NCBI GenBank assembly: GCA_037975125.1
Contig: JAJQOW010000022.1
Span: 726,501 to 790,500, forward strand
Direction: 5' to 3'
DNA length: 64,000 nucleotides
Source of the DNA: Latrodectus hesperus
Taxonomy: Eukaryota > Arthropoda > Arachnida > Araneae > Theridiidae
This document shows, one piece after another, positions 35,865 to 52,100 of the stretch. A program made the translations under genes and the position numbers. A model generated the notes under the pieces. The model had not been told where the DNA came from, ran no database searches, and saw only the letters and a program-made list of their open reading frames with translations. Each line of letters starts with the position of its first letter. Position 1 is the stretch's first letter.

Positions 35865-37153
35865 AAGTTACGAATATATATATTTAACAGTAAAATAATT
35901 TTCTTATAATCGAATTACACGTGTAAGAGGAAATAATAAATTTATCTTTTAATAAAAAATAAGGAAATATAAGTAGTGGAATTAATATTTTTAATAAAAA
36001 TCGGAAAACTTTATAAAATATTATTCAAAAATATTTAATATTTTTCGACTTTTTTAATGAATAAACATAATTTTTATTGCTTTCACTTTATTTTTAAATG
36101 AAAAAATATATATTTCCAAATTAGAAATAATAATATTTTCAAAATTATAATAACATTAATAACAACCTAAGCTGACAATTACTAGGGGTTGAAATTCGTA
36201 TATTTTCAGATTATTTTCCTATTTCTACTTCCATATATTTTCCACGAAAACCTGCCGAGACAAATTTTTCTTATTAAGGTTTATTTATAAGCGTTTTAGC
36301 TGTAGAATGTTAAAGCAAATTTAATTGGATAAAATATCTGTGACGATAAGCTAATACCTTTAAAAATACATATCTTGATAAATTTAAGAAATAGAATTTT
36401 TCTGCTTGCATAAGAAATGCATTTCATTTTTCATGGAAGAAAATTTTGCTTTTTGAGATATCTTATTCCTTATAAATTTATATTCATTTTTTTTCCATAA
36501 GAAAGAAAAGTAAACCTTAGAACGTAATGCAATTTTCCATTTCTACGTTTTCCTTTTCGTAGAGAATAAAAATAAAGTAAAACATAATGATCTTATAAGA
36601 AAAATACACTCCCTCACAATTTAGAAGAAATATTTATTCAATATTATTAATATTTACTTACTTAAATTCAAGTTTTTTTTAAAGTCTATTTTTATATTTG
36701 AGGTTTTCATTCAGTACTATTTACCAAGCAGTTCAACAAAGATGAAATAAATTTCGAGAATGTGTGTTCGATACTGCTTTATAGTTATGTATCTATAACT
36801 GAAGGAATTGACTGTATGTTAAAATTATTTTATTTCTATAGCTAACGGCATGTATTGAGTAACAATCACGTTTTATATATTTTGTATTTTAAATCTTTCA
36901 ATTCTTTGTGAATGGACCATTCCTATAAATGAAAATCCTGTAAGTTGTTTTGAATTGAGCTTCAGATCCGATAATAATCCTCGAAATGATAGCCATTTTT
37001 ATAAAAGATTTGTTGAATGTTCAATTTTCTACGAATTGTACATAATCATAACAATTGTTTTGATGATAGCTATATGAATATTGATTCACTTTAGATAATA
37101 TATTAAATTTTGGATAGATGAATATATACTTGAATGTATATATGTATGTAATA
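35865..37153. other. AT-rich DNA, no gene seen
   Basis: No coding motif or repeat recognised before the mariner terminus. Confidence 0.5.
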
Positions 37154-38102
37154 CAGGGTGGCGCGCGGCAGACGGATGGATTTGAAAAGGCCATTGCTCG
37201 CTTCCTAACCGTTGGCGCTGCTCGAAGAAGGTGTGGTTCGAAAGAGCAAGATCGGAAATTTGTCTCCATATCAAGGTCAGTTCACAAGATGAAATGGTCT
37301 GTAGCGCAGCGTGTGTTTTGCGTGGAAGCATATTTTTCAAACGGCCGTTCGATTGTCCACGTGCAGCGCGCTTTACGTTCGGAAGCACATTTTCACCTCA
37401 GCGGTTGTGTAAATAAACAGAACATGTGCTACTGGAGTGGGATAAACCCAAAGAAGCTCCACCAGAGGCCCCTACACTCTGACAGAGTCACAGATTAGTG
37501 TGCTTTGTCGAGGGTGGGGATCATCGGACCCTACTTTTTTGAAGAAAATGATCGAGCGGCAACTGTGAATTCTGTACGTTACCTCAATATGATCCAGACA
37601 TTTTTCTTGCCTGAACTGGAGCAGATGAACCTGGATGACATCTGGTTTCAGCAGGATGGGGCCACGGCCCATACGGCAAGAGTTTGTATGGATGTTTTGC
37701 GTGACCGATTCCCTGGGCGCCTCATCTCCAAGAGAGGCAATTTGCACTGGCCAGCGCGGTCTCCAGATTTTGCCCTCTGTGATTTTTTCTTGTGGGGCTA
37801 CCTAAAATCCCTCATCTACAAAAACCGTCCTAGGAACCTGAAAGTCCTTAAAGGCAACATTCAGGCCAGCATCCAACAGATTCCTGTGGAAATGCTGGAA
37901 AGAGTCCATGAAAATTTCAGGAAAAGGCTTAGCCAATGTGTGGAGTGTGAGGGCCGCCATTTGGGCGACATTTTATTCAAAATTGTCTTAACTATAATTT
38001 CCCTTTTCAGTGTATAAGAGCAAAATTAAAAATATCGTTGTTCTTTAATATTTTGTGTTTTATTGACTTTTGATATTCATCCGTCTGCCGTGCGCCACCC
38101 TG
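37154..38102 (+). mobile_element. Internally deleted DD41D mariner element
   Basis: Terminal inverted repeats of about 25 bp: left CAGGGTGGCGCGCGGCAGAC, right its complement with two mismatches, ending GCGCCACCCTG. TA target duplication on both sides (37152-37153 and 38103-38104). Length 949 bp, shorter than the ~1.3 kb typical of complete mariners. It carries a defective transposase (next entry). Composition is clearly GC-richer than the surroundings, consistent with a relatively recent arrival. The right end is followed at once by 300 bp of (TA)n. Confidence 0.96.
37289..38017 (+). pseudogene. DD41D mariner transposase, defective
   Basis: One frame starts MKWSVAQRVFCVEAYFSNGR (helix-turn-helix start), then jumps after ALRS to EAHFHLSG, where the first catalytic Asp is normally found (DEAHF-like), so that Asp and most of the DNA-binding domain are deleted. 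The frame continues through NKQNMCYWSG, meets one in-frame TAG at 37496-37498 where a Trp is expected (VT-x-W-CALS context), and then runs open to 38017. The second catalytic Asp is in WFQQDGATAHTA and the third in WPARSPDFALCDFFLWG. 41 residues separate them, the spacing of the DD41D (rosa-like) group. About 242 codons against some 340 in intact relatives. It cannot make an active enzyme, but the ends may be mobilisable in trans. Confidence 0.93.

Positions 38103-41060
<2,958 letters not shown>

Positions 41061-41090
<30 letters not shown>
41061..41090. repeat. Short (TA)n microsatellite
   Basis: About 30 bp of TA. Confidence 0.9.
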
Positions 41091-41095
<5 letters not shown>

Positions 41096-41750
41096 CAATT
41101 GGTAATAAGAACACAATCAGATTTAACTTGACACTCCCAGAGGAACATGATATATTTAATAGGCACTTTTATCATGAGTGAATACGTGGATGAGCGGTTG
41201 GATCGAGATTCAAACTCACTATCTTTCGATGGCGAAAACGAGTGCCATTTTTTATGAAATATTGTACATTATAATATTTAATAAAAATTGTTTCTAAAAT
41301 ATTTAGATATATTATTTCATTAAATGAACTATTTTACATTATAATATAACATACCTAACCACACATTTTAAAAATTATTTAATTATATTTTGAAATAATT
41401 AAACACATATCATTCATTCTGTATTCAACACTCTCTATCATTCTAGTTTAATACTATATCGTATAAAATACAGTCATTGAATGTTTGTCATCGATAACTA
41501 TACATAAACTATATTATTTGCTACCATGTTGCATTCACATTGATATTACAAGTGACTATAACGCTGTTTGGAATAAGAATAATATATATCACTTAAAATT
41601 AAATAAATAAAATTTGAAAAAAATTATGGTATAAGTGTTATATATTCCCCCAAGAGATTTCTCATCAAATCTGGCGTACTTTGATTTGTTTATAGGGTTG
41701 TCTATTGTTTTATGGTTGCCGGTTTTACTTTTGATGTTGCCAAATTGTGT
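41091..41750. other. AT-rich DNA, no gene seen
   Basis: Nothing recognised. The plus-strand frame at 41635-41847 (hydrophobic, 70 codons) lies opposite a more protein-like minus-strand frame and is probably its shadow. Confidence 0.45.
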
Positions 41751-42077
41751 TTACGTTGCTTTTCGCATTTTTTTGTCACCAGTTAGGTTTTTCGCAAGTT
41801 TCACTTCATTTTGCGTCGTAATATATGGTTTATTTATGTGCCAATAGAGTTTGAATTTTTTGTTTAGCATTTCAATTTGGCGGACTTGCTCCAAAAATTT
41901 GCATTCATCTTGGCGACGAAAAATGTTGCAAATGTCACCAATTGAAGGATTATATTCTACTAATTTCAAATTTACAACCTTTTTAAACGTTAAAAATACT
42001 AAGAAAAAATGTTCTTGCAAAAAAGTAAATAAATAAATAAATGAAAATTCACTGAAAAATAGGAGGAGGATCCTCAA
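41751..42077 (-). CDS. Unrecognised coding-like frame, possible exon or gene fragment
   Basis: A 108-codon minus-strand frame. The first ~35 residues are hydrophobic and AT-driven and may not be coding. From about residue 40 the sequence is mixed and charged (YNPSIGDICNIFRRQDECKF, then LEQVRQIEMLNKKFKLYW, ending KLAKNLTGDKKMRKAT), and it has more G and C. A pyrimidine-rich tract ending in TTCTTAG within the frame could be a splice acceptor placing the exon start near residue 29. I recognise no family. Candidate last exon, retroposed fragment or chance. Confidence 0.25.
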   Translation of the reverse strand: MRILLLFFSEFSFIYLFTFLQEHFFLVFLTFKKVVNLKLVEYNPSIGDICNIFRRQDECKFLEQVRQIEMLNKKFKLYWHINKPYITTQNEVKLAKNLTGDKKMRKAT

Positions 42078-42522
42078 ACTGGGAATAAATAACGCGACAG
42101 CGAGTTAAATTAACTTTATATCAAGAAACACATTAATCTCAAAGTGAGACTGGGTTCGATAAAACGCTTTAAATCATTTTTACCCTACAATAGGTTTGAA
42201 AAAACATTTAAATAAAAACATTTTCTGTTAACTTATTTTATAAAGTGCCAACTAAATGATGTTCGTTCTGTTGCATGTTACAGTTTCGATATACACTCTA
42301 ATAACTATTTGGAATTTTCAATAATACAAAAAAGTAAGAATACAGTTTGACTTTTGGCCACAATTCTTTCAACCGAATCTCAAATCGATTGAGATTCATT
42401 AATTATTACAGTTATAGTATATAAAATGATTCTTATTTTATATGCTAACGCAGAATGTAACACAGGCTATTCTTTAATGTCACAGATTCTAAGAAATATC
42501 GGAACACTACAAAAATATATTA

Positions 42523-42645
42523 ATATAAATAACGACAGCTTTCTTCTGACCATATCGTCCAGAATCATTTCAACTACGGTTAAAAATTGGGTAATGAATG
42601 TAGTACTTCTGTCTTTTGAATACAAGAATATATGTTGGGTACTTA

Positions 42646-42693
<48 letters not shown>

Positions 42694-43979
42694 CCACGCT
42701 TAGTATATATTCTTAGTATGTATGCACGCTTAGTATGCTTTCTTAGTATATATTCTTCACAGAAGAAAATTGTCGTGGGGAACATTAAAAATGCTTTGAC
42801 GATGTTAAGCTGTTAAAACTATATGAAAGAGATTTATAAAAATACTCATAAATTAAAAGAGAGTAATTATCAGGATGTATATCAAAATAAAATATATATT
42901 TAATTGATTTAAAATTTTTGAACAGGCACCATATGTATATATAAATATCTACAGCGTTCTTCTGACCATATCGTCTCGAATTTCATTTTAACTACGGTTG
43001 AAAAATGGGTAATGAATATAGTACTTCTGTCTTTTGAATACAAGAATATATGTTGGATACTTGGTATATATATATATTTCCACGCTTCTTTCTTAGTATA
43101 TATTCTTCACAGAAGAAAATTGTCGTGAGGACATTAAAAATGCTTTGATGATGTTAAGCTGTTAAAACTATATAAAAGATTTTATAAAAATACTCATAAA
43201 TTAAAAGAGAGTAATTATCAGGATGTATATCAAAATAAAATAAATATATATTTAATTGATTTAAAATTTTTGAACAAGCACCATATGTATATATAAATAT
43301 CGACAGCGTTCTTCTGACCATATCGTCTCGAATTTCATTTCAACTACGGTTGAAAAATGGGTGATGAATGTAGTACTTCTTTCTTTTGAATACAAGAATG
43401 TATGTTGGGTACTTGGTATATATATGTTTCCCCGCTTCTTTCTTAGTATATATTCTTCACAAAAGGAAATTGTCGTGGGGAACATTAAAATAGCTTTGAC
43501 GGTGTTAAGCTGTTAAAACTATATGAAAGAGATTTTATAAAAATACTCATAAATTAAAAGAGAGTAATTATCAGGATGTATATCAAAATACAATAAATAT
43601 ATATTTAATTGATTTAAAATTTTTGAACATGTACCATATGTATATATAAATAACGACAGCATTCTTCTGACCATATCGTCTCGAATTTCGTTTCAACTAT
43701 GGTTGAAAAATGGGTAATGAGTTCACTTATGTCTTTTGAATACAAGAATATATGTTGGGTACTTGGTATACTTCCACGCTTCTTTCTTAGTATATATTAT
43801 TCACAAATGAAAATTGTCGTGGGGAACATTAAAAATGCTTTGACGAGTTAAGCTGCCAAAACTATGTGAAAGATTTTATAAAAAATACTCATAAATTAAA
43901 AGAGAGTAATTATCAGGATGTATAGCAAAGTAAAATAAATATCTAATTGATTTAAGATTTTTGAACAGGCACCATAAGT
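42523..43979. repeat. ~352-bp tandem repeat, four copies
   Basis: The landmark TTCTTCTGACCATATCGTC starts at 42541, 42957, 43309 and 43662, spacings of 416, 352 and 353 bp. The first unit is longer because a TATATA stretch inside it expanded to about 40 bp (42649-42690) and a TTAGTATATATTC motif was reiterated. Each unit includes AACTACGGTTGAAAAATGGG, AAATTGTCGTGGGGAACATT and AGAGAGTAATTATCAGGATG. Several open frames inside are not conserved in frame between units, so no protein is implied. Confidence 0.95.
42649..42690. repeat. (TA)n expansion inside first unit of the 352-bp repeat
   Basis: About 42 bp of TA where units 2 and 3 have only about 10-14 bp. Directly shows microsatellite growth after the tandem duplication. 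Confidence 0.93.
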
Positions 43980-45289
<1,310 letters not shown>

Positions 45290-45440
45290 CATGATTCTAA
45301 CCTTCAAAAGCTTGAAAGAATTCAGCAGAGCGCTGCTAGGATCATTGGAGGACTTCGCAACAGCTGTCTTAACAATTTAGCTCTGTACGAGTGCGACCTT
45401 CAACCATTACATATGAGAAGGAAGTATTGCTTCCTTCTCC

Positions 45441-45509
45441 AGCTGATCAGTTTATTGAAATACTTGGTTAAGTATTGCTTAACCAAGTATTTCAATAAAC
45501 TGATCAGCT
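45441..45509. repeat. Perfect 31-bp-arm palindrome inside the retrotransposon ORF
   Basis: Arms 45441-45471 and 45479-45509 are exact reverse complements around the 7-nt loop GTATTGC. The loop plus two bases (GTATTGCTT) also occurs just 5' of the left arm (45424-45432). This looks like an inverted duplication by template switching, inserted into the reading frame without an immediate stop. Confidence 0.95.
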
Positions 45510-46047
45510 TTGGAGACCAACACAGAACATCACAATATTCAATTAATTGGAGCAATAACCGAATATTAAAATGTAATAGTCCATGCTCCCAAGCACATTT
45601 ACAGAACTTGCTGTATCCTTATGTTGAGCCCTTCTGCTTGACACCTTTGATTAACCCTGCGTTTGGCCTCCATGGAGTCACATTCCATCCCAACCTAACC
45701 CTCGATGCAAGTAAAAAGTCGGACCACCCATACTTACTAAAGCAATTGGCTCTAGAGACAATTGACAAGATTCCTATCGCAGCAGCCTGATGTATACTGC
45801 AGTATACTGATGGAACCGGATTGGAGACCAATGCAATCGGCAGCGGAGTATGTATTGAACTCCCTAACCATTCCACCAAGCTTGAAAAAAGAACTACTGA
45901 CCACGCGTCCGTCTTCAGAACGGAACTCATCGCCATCATGAGTACACTTTCTTTGTTAGAAAACAGTACACAAAAAGATTTCTCGGAGATATGTATCCTT
46001 ACAGACAGTCAATCTTTTATCCAGCACCTTTTCAATTGGCAATCCAT

Positions 46048-46134
46048 CGGCGACAATACTAGTAGAAGTATTATATCGGCGACAGTACTCATAGAAATAT
46101 TATGTCGGCGACAGTACTCATAGAAGTATTCTAC
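46048..46134. repeat. 29-bp triplication inside the RNase H domain
   Basis: CGGCGACAGTACTCATAGAA-type units start at 46048, 46077 and 46106. 29 bp is not a multiple of three, so each added copy shifts the frame and separates the ILTDSQS part from the QWVPSH part of RNase H. Confidence 0.93.
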
Positions 46135-46617
46135 TCTTGTTGAAAAGCCTTTCAGTTCAACACCCAATCCACCTGCAGTGGGTACCCTCGCATATTAGTC
46201 TGCCTGGGAATGAAGTAGCCGACGACCATGCACAGGCTGCAGCCAGTAATCCTTTGAACTAGGAAGATCGCATGGCACTAACACCATCAGAGATCTCTTC
46301 CATTACTAAACAACTTACTTCTAAAACCTGGGTTGACCATCCTGCTCACCCTTGGTACTTCAAAAGACATCCTGGAGCCACCACAACATTTAAGGGCTCC
46401 AGAGTACATCAGACGACACTGTCTCGACTTTCTATTGGCCACTTGAAGTATATGATCTTTAAGGACGGTGAAAGAAAATACCCATCATGCCCCAAGTGCG
46501 ACAATGCTCCGTTTTGCCCGCCAACACATCTTGAAGTGCTTGGGGTTTTCTCGTGAAGAGGCTGTGAAAAGTCCACGTCTGCTTTTGGACTTTTTGGCTA
46601 TCTATGATCTCATGGAT

Positions 46618-46640
46618 CTGGTCTAGTTGAACTAGACCAG
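46618..46640. repeat. Short perfect hairpin at the retrotransposon 3' end
   Basis: CTGGTCTAGTT and AACTAGACCAG with a single G between them, just around the last stop codon and 21 bp before the end of the element. Could be a 3'UTR structure recognised by the reverse transcriptase; inference only. Confidence 0.75.
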
Positions 46641-46659
46641 ATGGGGATTAGTTCCACCA

Positions 46660-46661
<2 letters not shown>

Positions 46662-46722
<61 letters not shown>
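46662..46722. repeat. (TA)n microsatellite at the 3' edge of the retrotransposon
   Basis: About 61 bp of AT dinucleotides directly after GTTCCACCACC. Confidence 0.96.
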
Positions 46723-46725
<3 letters not shown>

Positions 46726-47739
46726 AAAACACTGTTTTTCAAATCACGTTTCAGGGAAACAATGCTCTGAATATGTGTTAAAATTGAGAAAGAAGTTGAT
46801 ATTCGTATTCATATTATCGTAACACCTCTTGAAAACTCAGATGATAAAATTTAACTAAAGAATGATATTGTTTGCAAATAATAGTTTTTTAAAGTGAAAA
46901 ATTTATTTTATATTTTGAATCTGTTGACAAACATTAGTTTAACCCGAAATTCTCTGAAATCACAATTAGTTTTGTTGCTCACATTTGATACAATTTTTGA
47001 TGTTATTGCTGTTTGATATTCAAAAATACCTAAATAATTTGCTTTAAAAGCTATTTAGTGTAACAAAATGTATGTATGTAATGAATAATTATATTCACAT
47101 TTTAAAATCACTTATTAAAATTTAAACACTAACTAAAAATTTTAAAAAATACTGAGCAACATTTCTCCTTTGCGTTCAGTTTTGGCTTACAGATGGAATG
47201 ATCTTTCATATATGAAATAATTCAAATTCGTTTTTCTTTCATTCAGAAAACTATATAATTTGCATCATAATATTTTTTTAAATTAAAAATGAATTTATGA
47301 TAATAATTACTTTTAAAAAATAATAAACCAATTTAATTTGAATAAAACATTTCTTTTGGTGTTTCATTCTAGGTTCCTATAACAATACATTATATGATGA
47401 GATGTCAATGTTTGCATATTTCAATTAAAGAAACAGATAAATGTACTGGATACAACTGTGCCAAAAATTATAAAATTATAAAAGAGTGCGTAATTTTAAT
47501 TAACATAAATTTTGTTATCTTTTCTTTTAATCGATAAATTTAGAAGTTAGATGAAGACATACTCCATGCGTATGTATTAGTTTTTTTATGAAATATGAAT
47601 TCTATTAGCATTGTGCAAAAAAAATATTTTCCTAATTTTCAGGATTTGTTTGTATCATTATGATTTCTTAAGATTTTCATGAATATTAATCAGTGAAAAA
47701 AATTTTCATTATACTTAAGCTATTTTCGTTATAAAAAGT
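46723..47739. other. AT-rich DNA, no gene seen
   Basis: Nothing recognised. Confidence 0.5.
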
Positions 47740-48070
47740 GGAATATTTTATTATTATTCCACTTTAGTTAAGGAATTATTAATTATTTTATTTTTTAATT
47801 ATTAATTTTTATAAAATAACATTTTTTTCAATAATTAATATATATTTTAGTATTATTATAAAATTTTATAAAAAAGTAAAAAATATATATATATAAATAA
47901 TAATAATAAATAATGTAAAATAAAATATATTATAAAAATAATTAATATATATAAAAAATATTAAATAAATAATAAAAATAAAAAAATATTTTATAAAAAA
48001 ATAATAAATAAAAATAAATAAAATAATTATAAAAATTTTCTTTTAAAAAAAATAAAAAAAAATTTAAGAA
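47740..48070. repeat. Almost pure A/T low-complexity tract
   Basis: For about 330 bp only a handful of G or C bases occur. AATAATA, TAAAATA and AAATAAAT words recur without a fixed period. It differs from the clean (TA)n arrays and may be an expanded, decayed multi-motif microsatellite. Confidence 0.85.
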
Positions 48071-48808
48071 ATAGTTAGTTTTTAAAAGTTTTGGAAAATT
48101 TAAAAAGTTTCAATAGAAAAAGGAGTTTAAATCTTAAATTGTTATAAAAATTATCAAATAAAGAAAAGACTCAAGTGACGAAATGTATCTTTCTGATATA
48201 ATCAAAAATGTTAAAGTGCCAAAAAAGGAGTTTAAACCTCACCAACCTCTATAAAATATCAATGTATTTTCGTTGCCTTAAAGTATTTCTATCATTCTTC
48301 TCTCAATAGTACCGAGCAAAATATACTTTAGTACTTTCTATAATGTACTTTTTCTGGGATTCGTTATAGTTATTCGATTTAAAGAGGAGCAACAATTTCT
48401 AAATAGGTTTTGCTAGCACTTGAGCTTGATATATACATCATCAGTTGCCATCGATTGATTATATTACATTTTGGATGACAATGGTAATTTCTCGGCAGTT
48501 TTATGCTTGCGTTTTGTAGAAAGTGGAGGAAATTATGGAAACCAAAGTATGGATTGAGAAGATTTTCATATAGATTTCTTTTTAATATTTTCTCTCATAT
48601 TTTCATTTTGGAGTACACCTTTCTTAGTTCAGTGGCTAAAGTGATCTTAAGGCAATAAACTTAAAGCTATAACGAGTAATAAAAGAAGAAGTTACTAAGA
48701 ATTCCTTAGAAAAGATCATCGTCAAAATTCATAGTAATACATTTTTAACTTATATATTGGTTTATTTTTATAGACATTTTTTATTTCTGAGAATTGTCAA
48801 TTAATTCA
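48071..48808. other. AT-rich DNA, no gene seen
   Basis: Slightly richer in G and C than its neighbours; no motif recognised. Confidence 0.45.
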
Positions 48809-48821
48809 AGGACTTGAATAT

Positions 48822-49108
48822 AGCCACCCAACTTGTCTAGTGGTCAGCGTGCCTGACTGCGGATAAGGAGTTCGGGCATGGATGTACTTTCTCTATCTAT
48901 CCTGCTTTTGTCCTTTCCTTGTATGAATGAGGTATGAATGGTTGCCTACCTTATAAACGGGTACCTATGGTATGTGTGTAAGTTAAGTCGTACTTCCACC
49001 TTCATGATGCCCTGATTAAAACGAAAGACACTCCCATTTGACTTAGATTCGCATAGCCAAGGCATAGCGAGCTTGGCTTGTCCAAGTGTCATTAGTAACA
49101 ATAACAAC
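48822..49108 (+). mobile_element. Chimeric SINE: B head with full C tail, perfect target duplication
   Basis: B head with the A box intact (CTAGTGGTCAGCG) but a deletion across the B box (GATAAGGAGTTCGGGCATGG), B core (TTATAAACGGGT), then the switch after GGTATGTGTGTA to the complete C tail (AAGTCGTACTTCCACC ... GGCATAGCGAGCTTGGCTTG) and an ACAATAACAACA end. A perfect 13-bp duplication, AGGACTTGAATAT, flanks it (48809-48821 and 49109-49121). This is the clearest proof that B+C is one retrotransposition unit. Confidence 0.96.
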
Positions 49109-49121
49109 AGGACTTGAATAT

Positions 49122-52100
49122 GAATAGCAGTTTAAATATTTCAAAATGTAGCTTTCACAAAATTCAAGTTATAATATCTTATTATATTTCACTTATTCAT
49201 ATCCATGTGATAGATAGGTTATAAGTAGCATTTAAATTGTACACAAGAATATAATCAAAATATATAATTTGGATCATCAATTCAAATTTCTCTTTTTAAA
49301 TAAATACCTGTTGGTGATTTAAAAAAAGATCCGAAAAAATAATTCTAAAAATATTGCATTGTTTGTTGTTTGTGACAATTATTTGAATCATTTCAAGTAG
49401 GTTTATGGTTTGTTAGTTGGTATGAGGGTTACCATTAATTAGGCACCAGTTTGCTACCATTCTTTATTTTGTCAAATCCTCGATTATTGTTTACCATTTT
49501 CAAATATTGTAATATTTCATAAATAGGTTAGGCAACTATCTTCTTATTCTAACATTAGAAAATCGAAGCATTTTAGTTGTCCAAAGAACAATTACGTTTT
49601 TTCATTTATTTATTATCATTTTTTTTTTTGAGATTATTTATGCCAATTCAACACAATTTACTTACAATACATCGCCAAATTTACATGTCGCCAGTAATTA
49701 CCGAATGTAATTTATTTTTTGAATCATTATCAGTAACATCTTATGATTCAGAAATTGTATAATAAATGTATTTTAATAAAAAGAATTCACTTTATAAAGT
49801 TTCAGGAAAAATACAAGTTTTTAAATGTTTTCTTATATTAAAACTAATTTAATACAAACAGAGTGCGATACAATGTGATTTATATACGATTTTATTAAAA
49901 GAATGTTTCTTTTTCAAATTTATTTTCAAAAATGACTTATTTTTGTGATTGTTTTCAATATTTTTTATAGCTAGCAAAATAATGAATATTAAACGCATTC
50001 TTATACACTTAAGTTTAGTTACGCGAAATCACACTCGAGTAGCTGAATAATATGATACTATGAAAAAATAATTTATCTGTATTTTATATTTGTTAATTTA
50101 GGGAAGAAACACACCACAATCTTTTCAGAGATTATACCACCAAAATTCTTTAATTATAACCAATACCTTTATTGTTTGCTAAGAAGACAAAAAAAAGAAT
50201 ATGTGGAATACCTGCCTTTCAAATGTGTTTTGCAGAAGAACAAAAAGGAAATTAATTAATTGAAGTTGTTGGCTAAAATATATCTGGAAAGATAGAAGAA
50301 TCTTTCGTTACTGAGCGAATTAAAACAAAGAGAAGATGAATTGTTTCGATGTAACCGTTAAGATTGATGAAACGAGGATAGGTAAAACAAAGAATTACTG
50401 ACGTTAAAAGGAAACAGCTAAGGGAATGTTTGATGGTGCCAATTGTTAAGCTGAATAAATCTTTTTTTTTCTCTGGATAAAAATGAGAAAACTGATATTT
50501 CTTTATAAGTTATTTCTAGCTTTATATGAAATAATGTACTGCAGAATATCCATTTAGTTCTTATTGCAGAAATGTCAATTCTATATCGTAATTTTTTCAC
50601 TCTGTATAAAGTTTTTGTTAGCAAATAATATAACATTTTCTAAGCATTTTAGTTAAATTTGCTACGAATTTACTTACGAATTTGCTACGAGTTAATGAAG
50701 GATTAAATGAGTTTTGGTGCATTAATACTTTATTTCATGAAATATTAAAACAATCAATTTTCTATTATATATCAGCAGACAAATTCGCCAATATAGGTCT
50801 ACAGTTAAAAAAATTCCGCTAAGAAAATTTTAATTAAAAAAAATTTAAATAAAATCATTTAAAATAAATCTTAAAAGGTGATTTTATTTTAAAAGTAGTT
50901 GTTCTTTTATTTTAAAGATAGGTATTTTATTTCAAAAGTGCTAAAACACAAAAATAAATTTAGTAACATTATATTTTATGATCCACATTATTGCCTACAG
51001 ATGACACCACTTTCCAAATAAATTTAAAATATGAAAATTTTATGAAAGTTTTAATTAATTTACACAGTTTTAATTTTTGTGCAAATTAATACGTTCACAT
51101 AGAGAAGAATCAATTGAAGATGAAAAACGTGGCCGTTGTTTAGATGTTTTCTAAATGCTCCTTCAGATCTTTTGAGGCCCAAGAAAATTAAATGCATAAA
51201 TAGAAATGTTTTTTAATACAAGTCTATATTCAAATGTAATTCTAATTTCTCTTTCGTTTCATTTCAATATGCAAATGATTAATTGTAAGTTATCAAGGAT
51301 TACTGTGTACATTTCTCAAAATGATCAGATTTAATGTTTATTTTTAATTTTATTCTAAAAAGTAAACAATTTTGTCAGTGAGGATCCGATGACGTCATAT
51401 GGAAGTATTTAATTAAACGTAGCATGAAATGTCATCGTTTCGGTTAACCTATTTGATGCTTTCAAATTAATTTCATATTGTATATATTTAAAATGCTATA
51501 TAGAATTTTTCTTATATTATTAATGATAATAGCTACAATTTTTTGCTTACTGTTTAATATATATTATTAAATAATAATACTGTAAGTTAACGTTTGCTTA
51601 ATACTAATGTTTAATAGTATGCTTGCAAATAATGACCACAACGTTTGGAAAATTTGAATAAAACTATGACAAGAAAATGATTTTTTTTAATAAATCGCCA
51701 AAAAAGAGAACTGAATTTTCAACAATCCCCACTTATTGACTTGTATTATAATATATAAGTGAAAAAACATCTGAGGAAACTATTTTGTAATTTTAGAGCC
51801 GGAAACCCCTAATTCCTTTTAAAACATATTTCCGAACGAGAAAATTGTAAACGATTGTGTTTTCCTATACAATATCATAAAGTATCTAACATGATATTGA
51901 CTTTATGAATTTATTTTCATCTTATTTTGTCGTTTTTAACTGACTCGTTGTTTACCTTTCGCTGTGAAGTGTTTGAAATTCAGTAAGCAAAAACTAACCT
52001 AACTCATGAATCATTCAACACTTGGTCTTTTATGGTTCACTTTCTTTAAATTGAACTTCCTAAAAATTCAAAGCACACTCTCTTATGTTTCTAATACTCG

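Noticed and set aside
51100..51190. A mariner-like linker motif (REESIEDEKRGR)
   Set aside because: Only about a dozen residues, with no flanking transposase motifs or terminal repeats. Too little to call.
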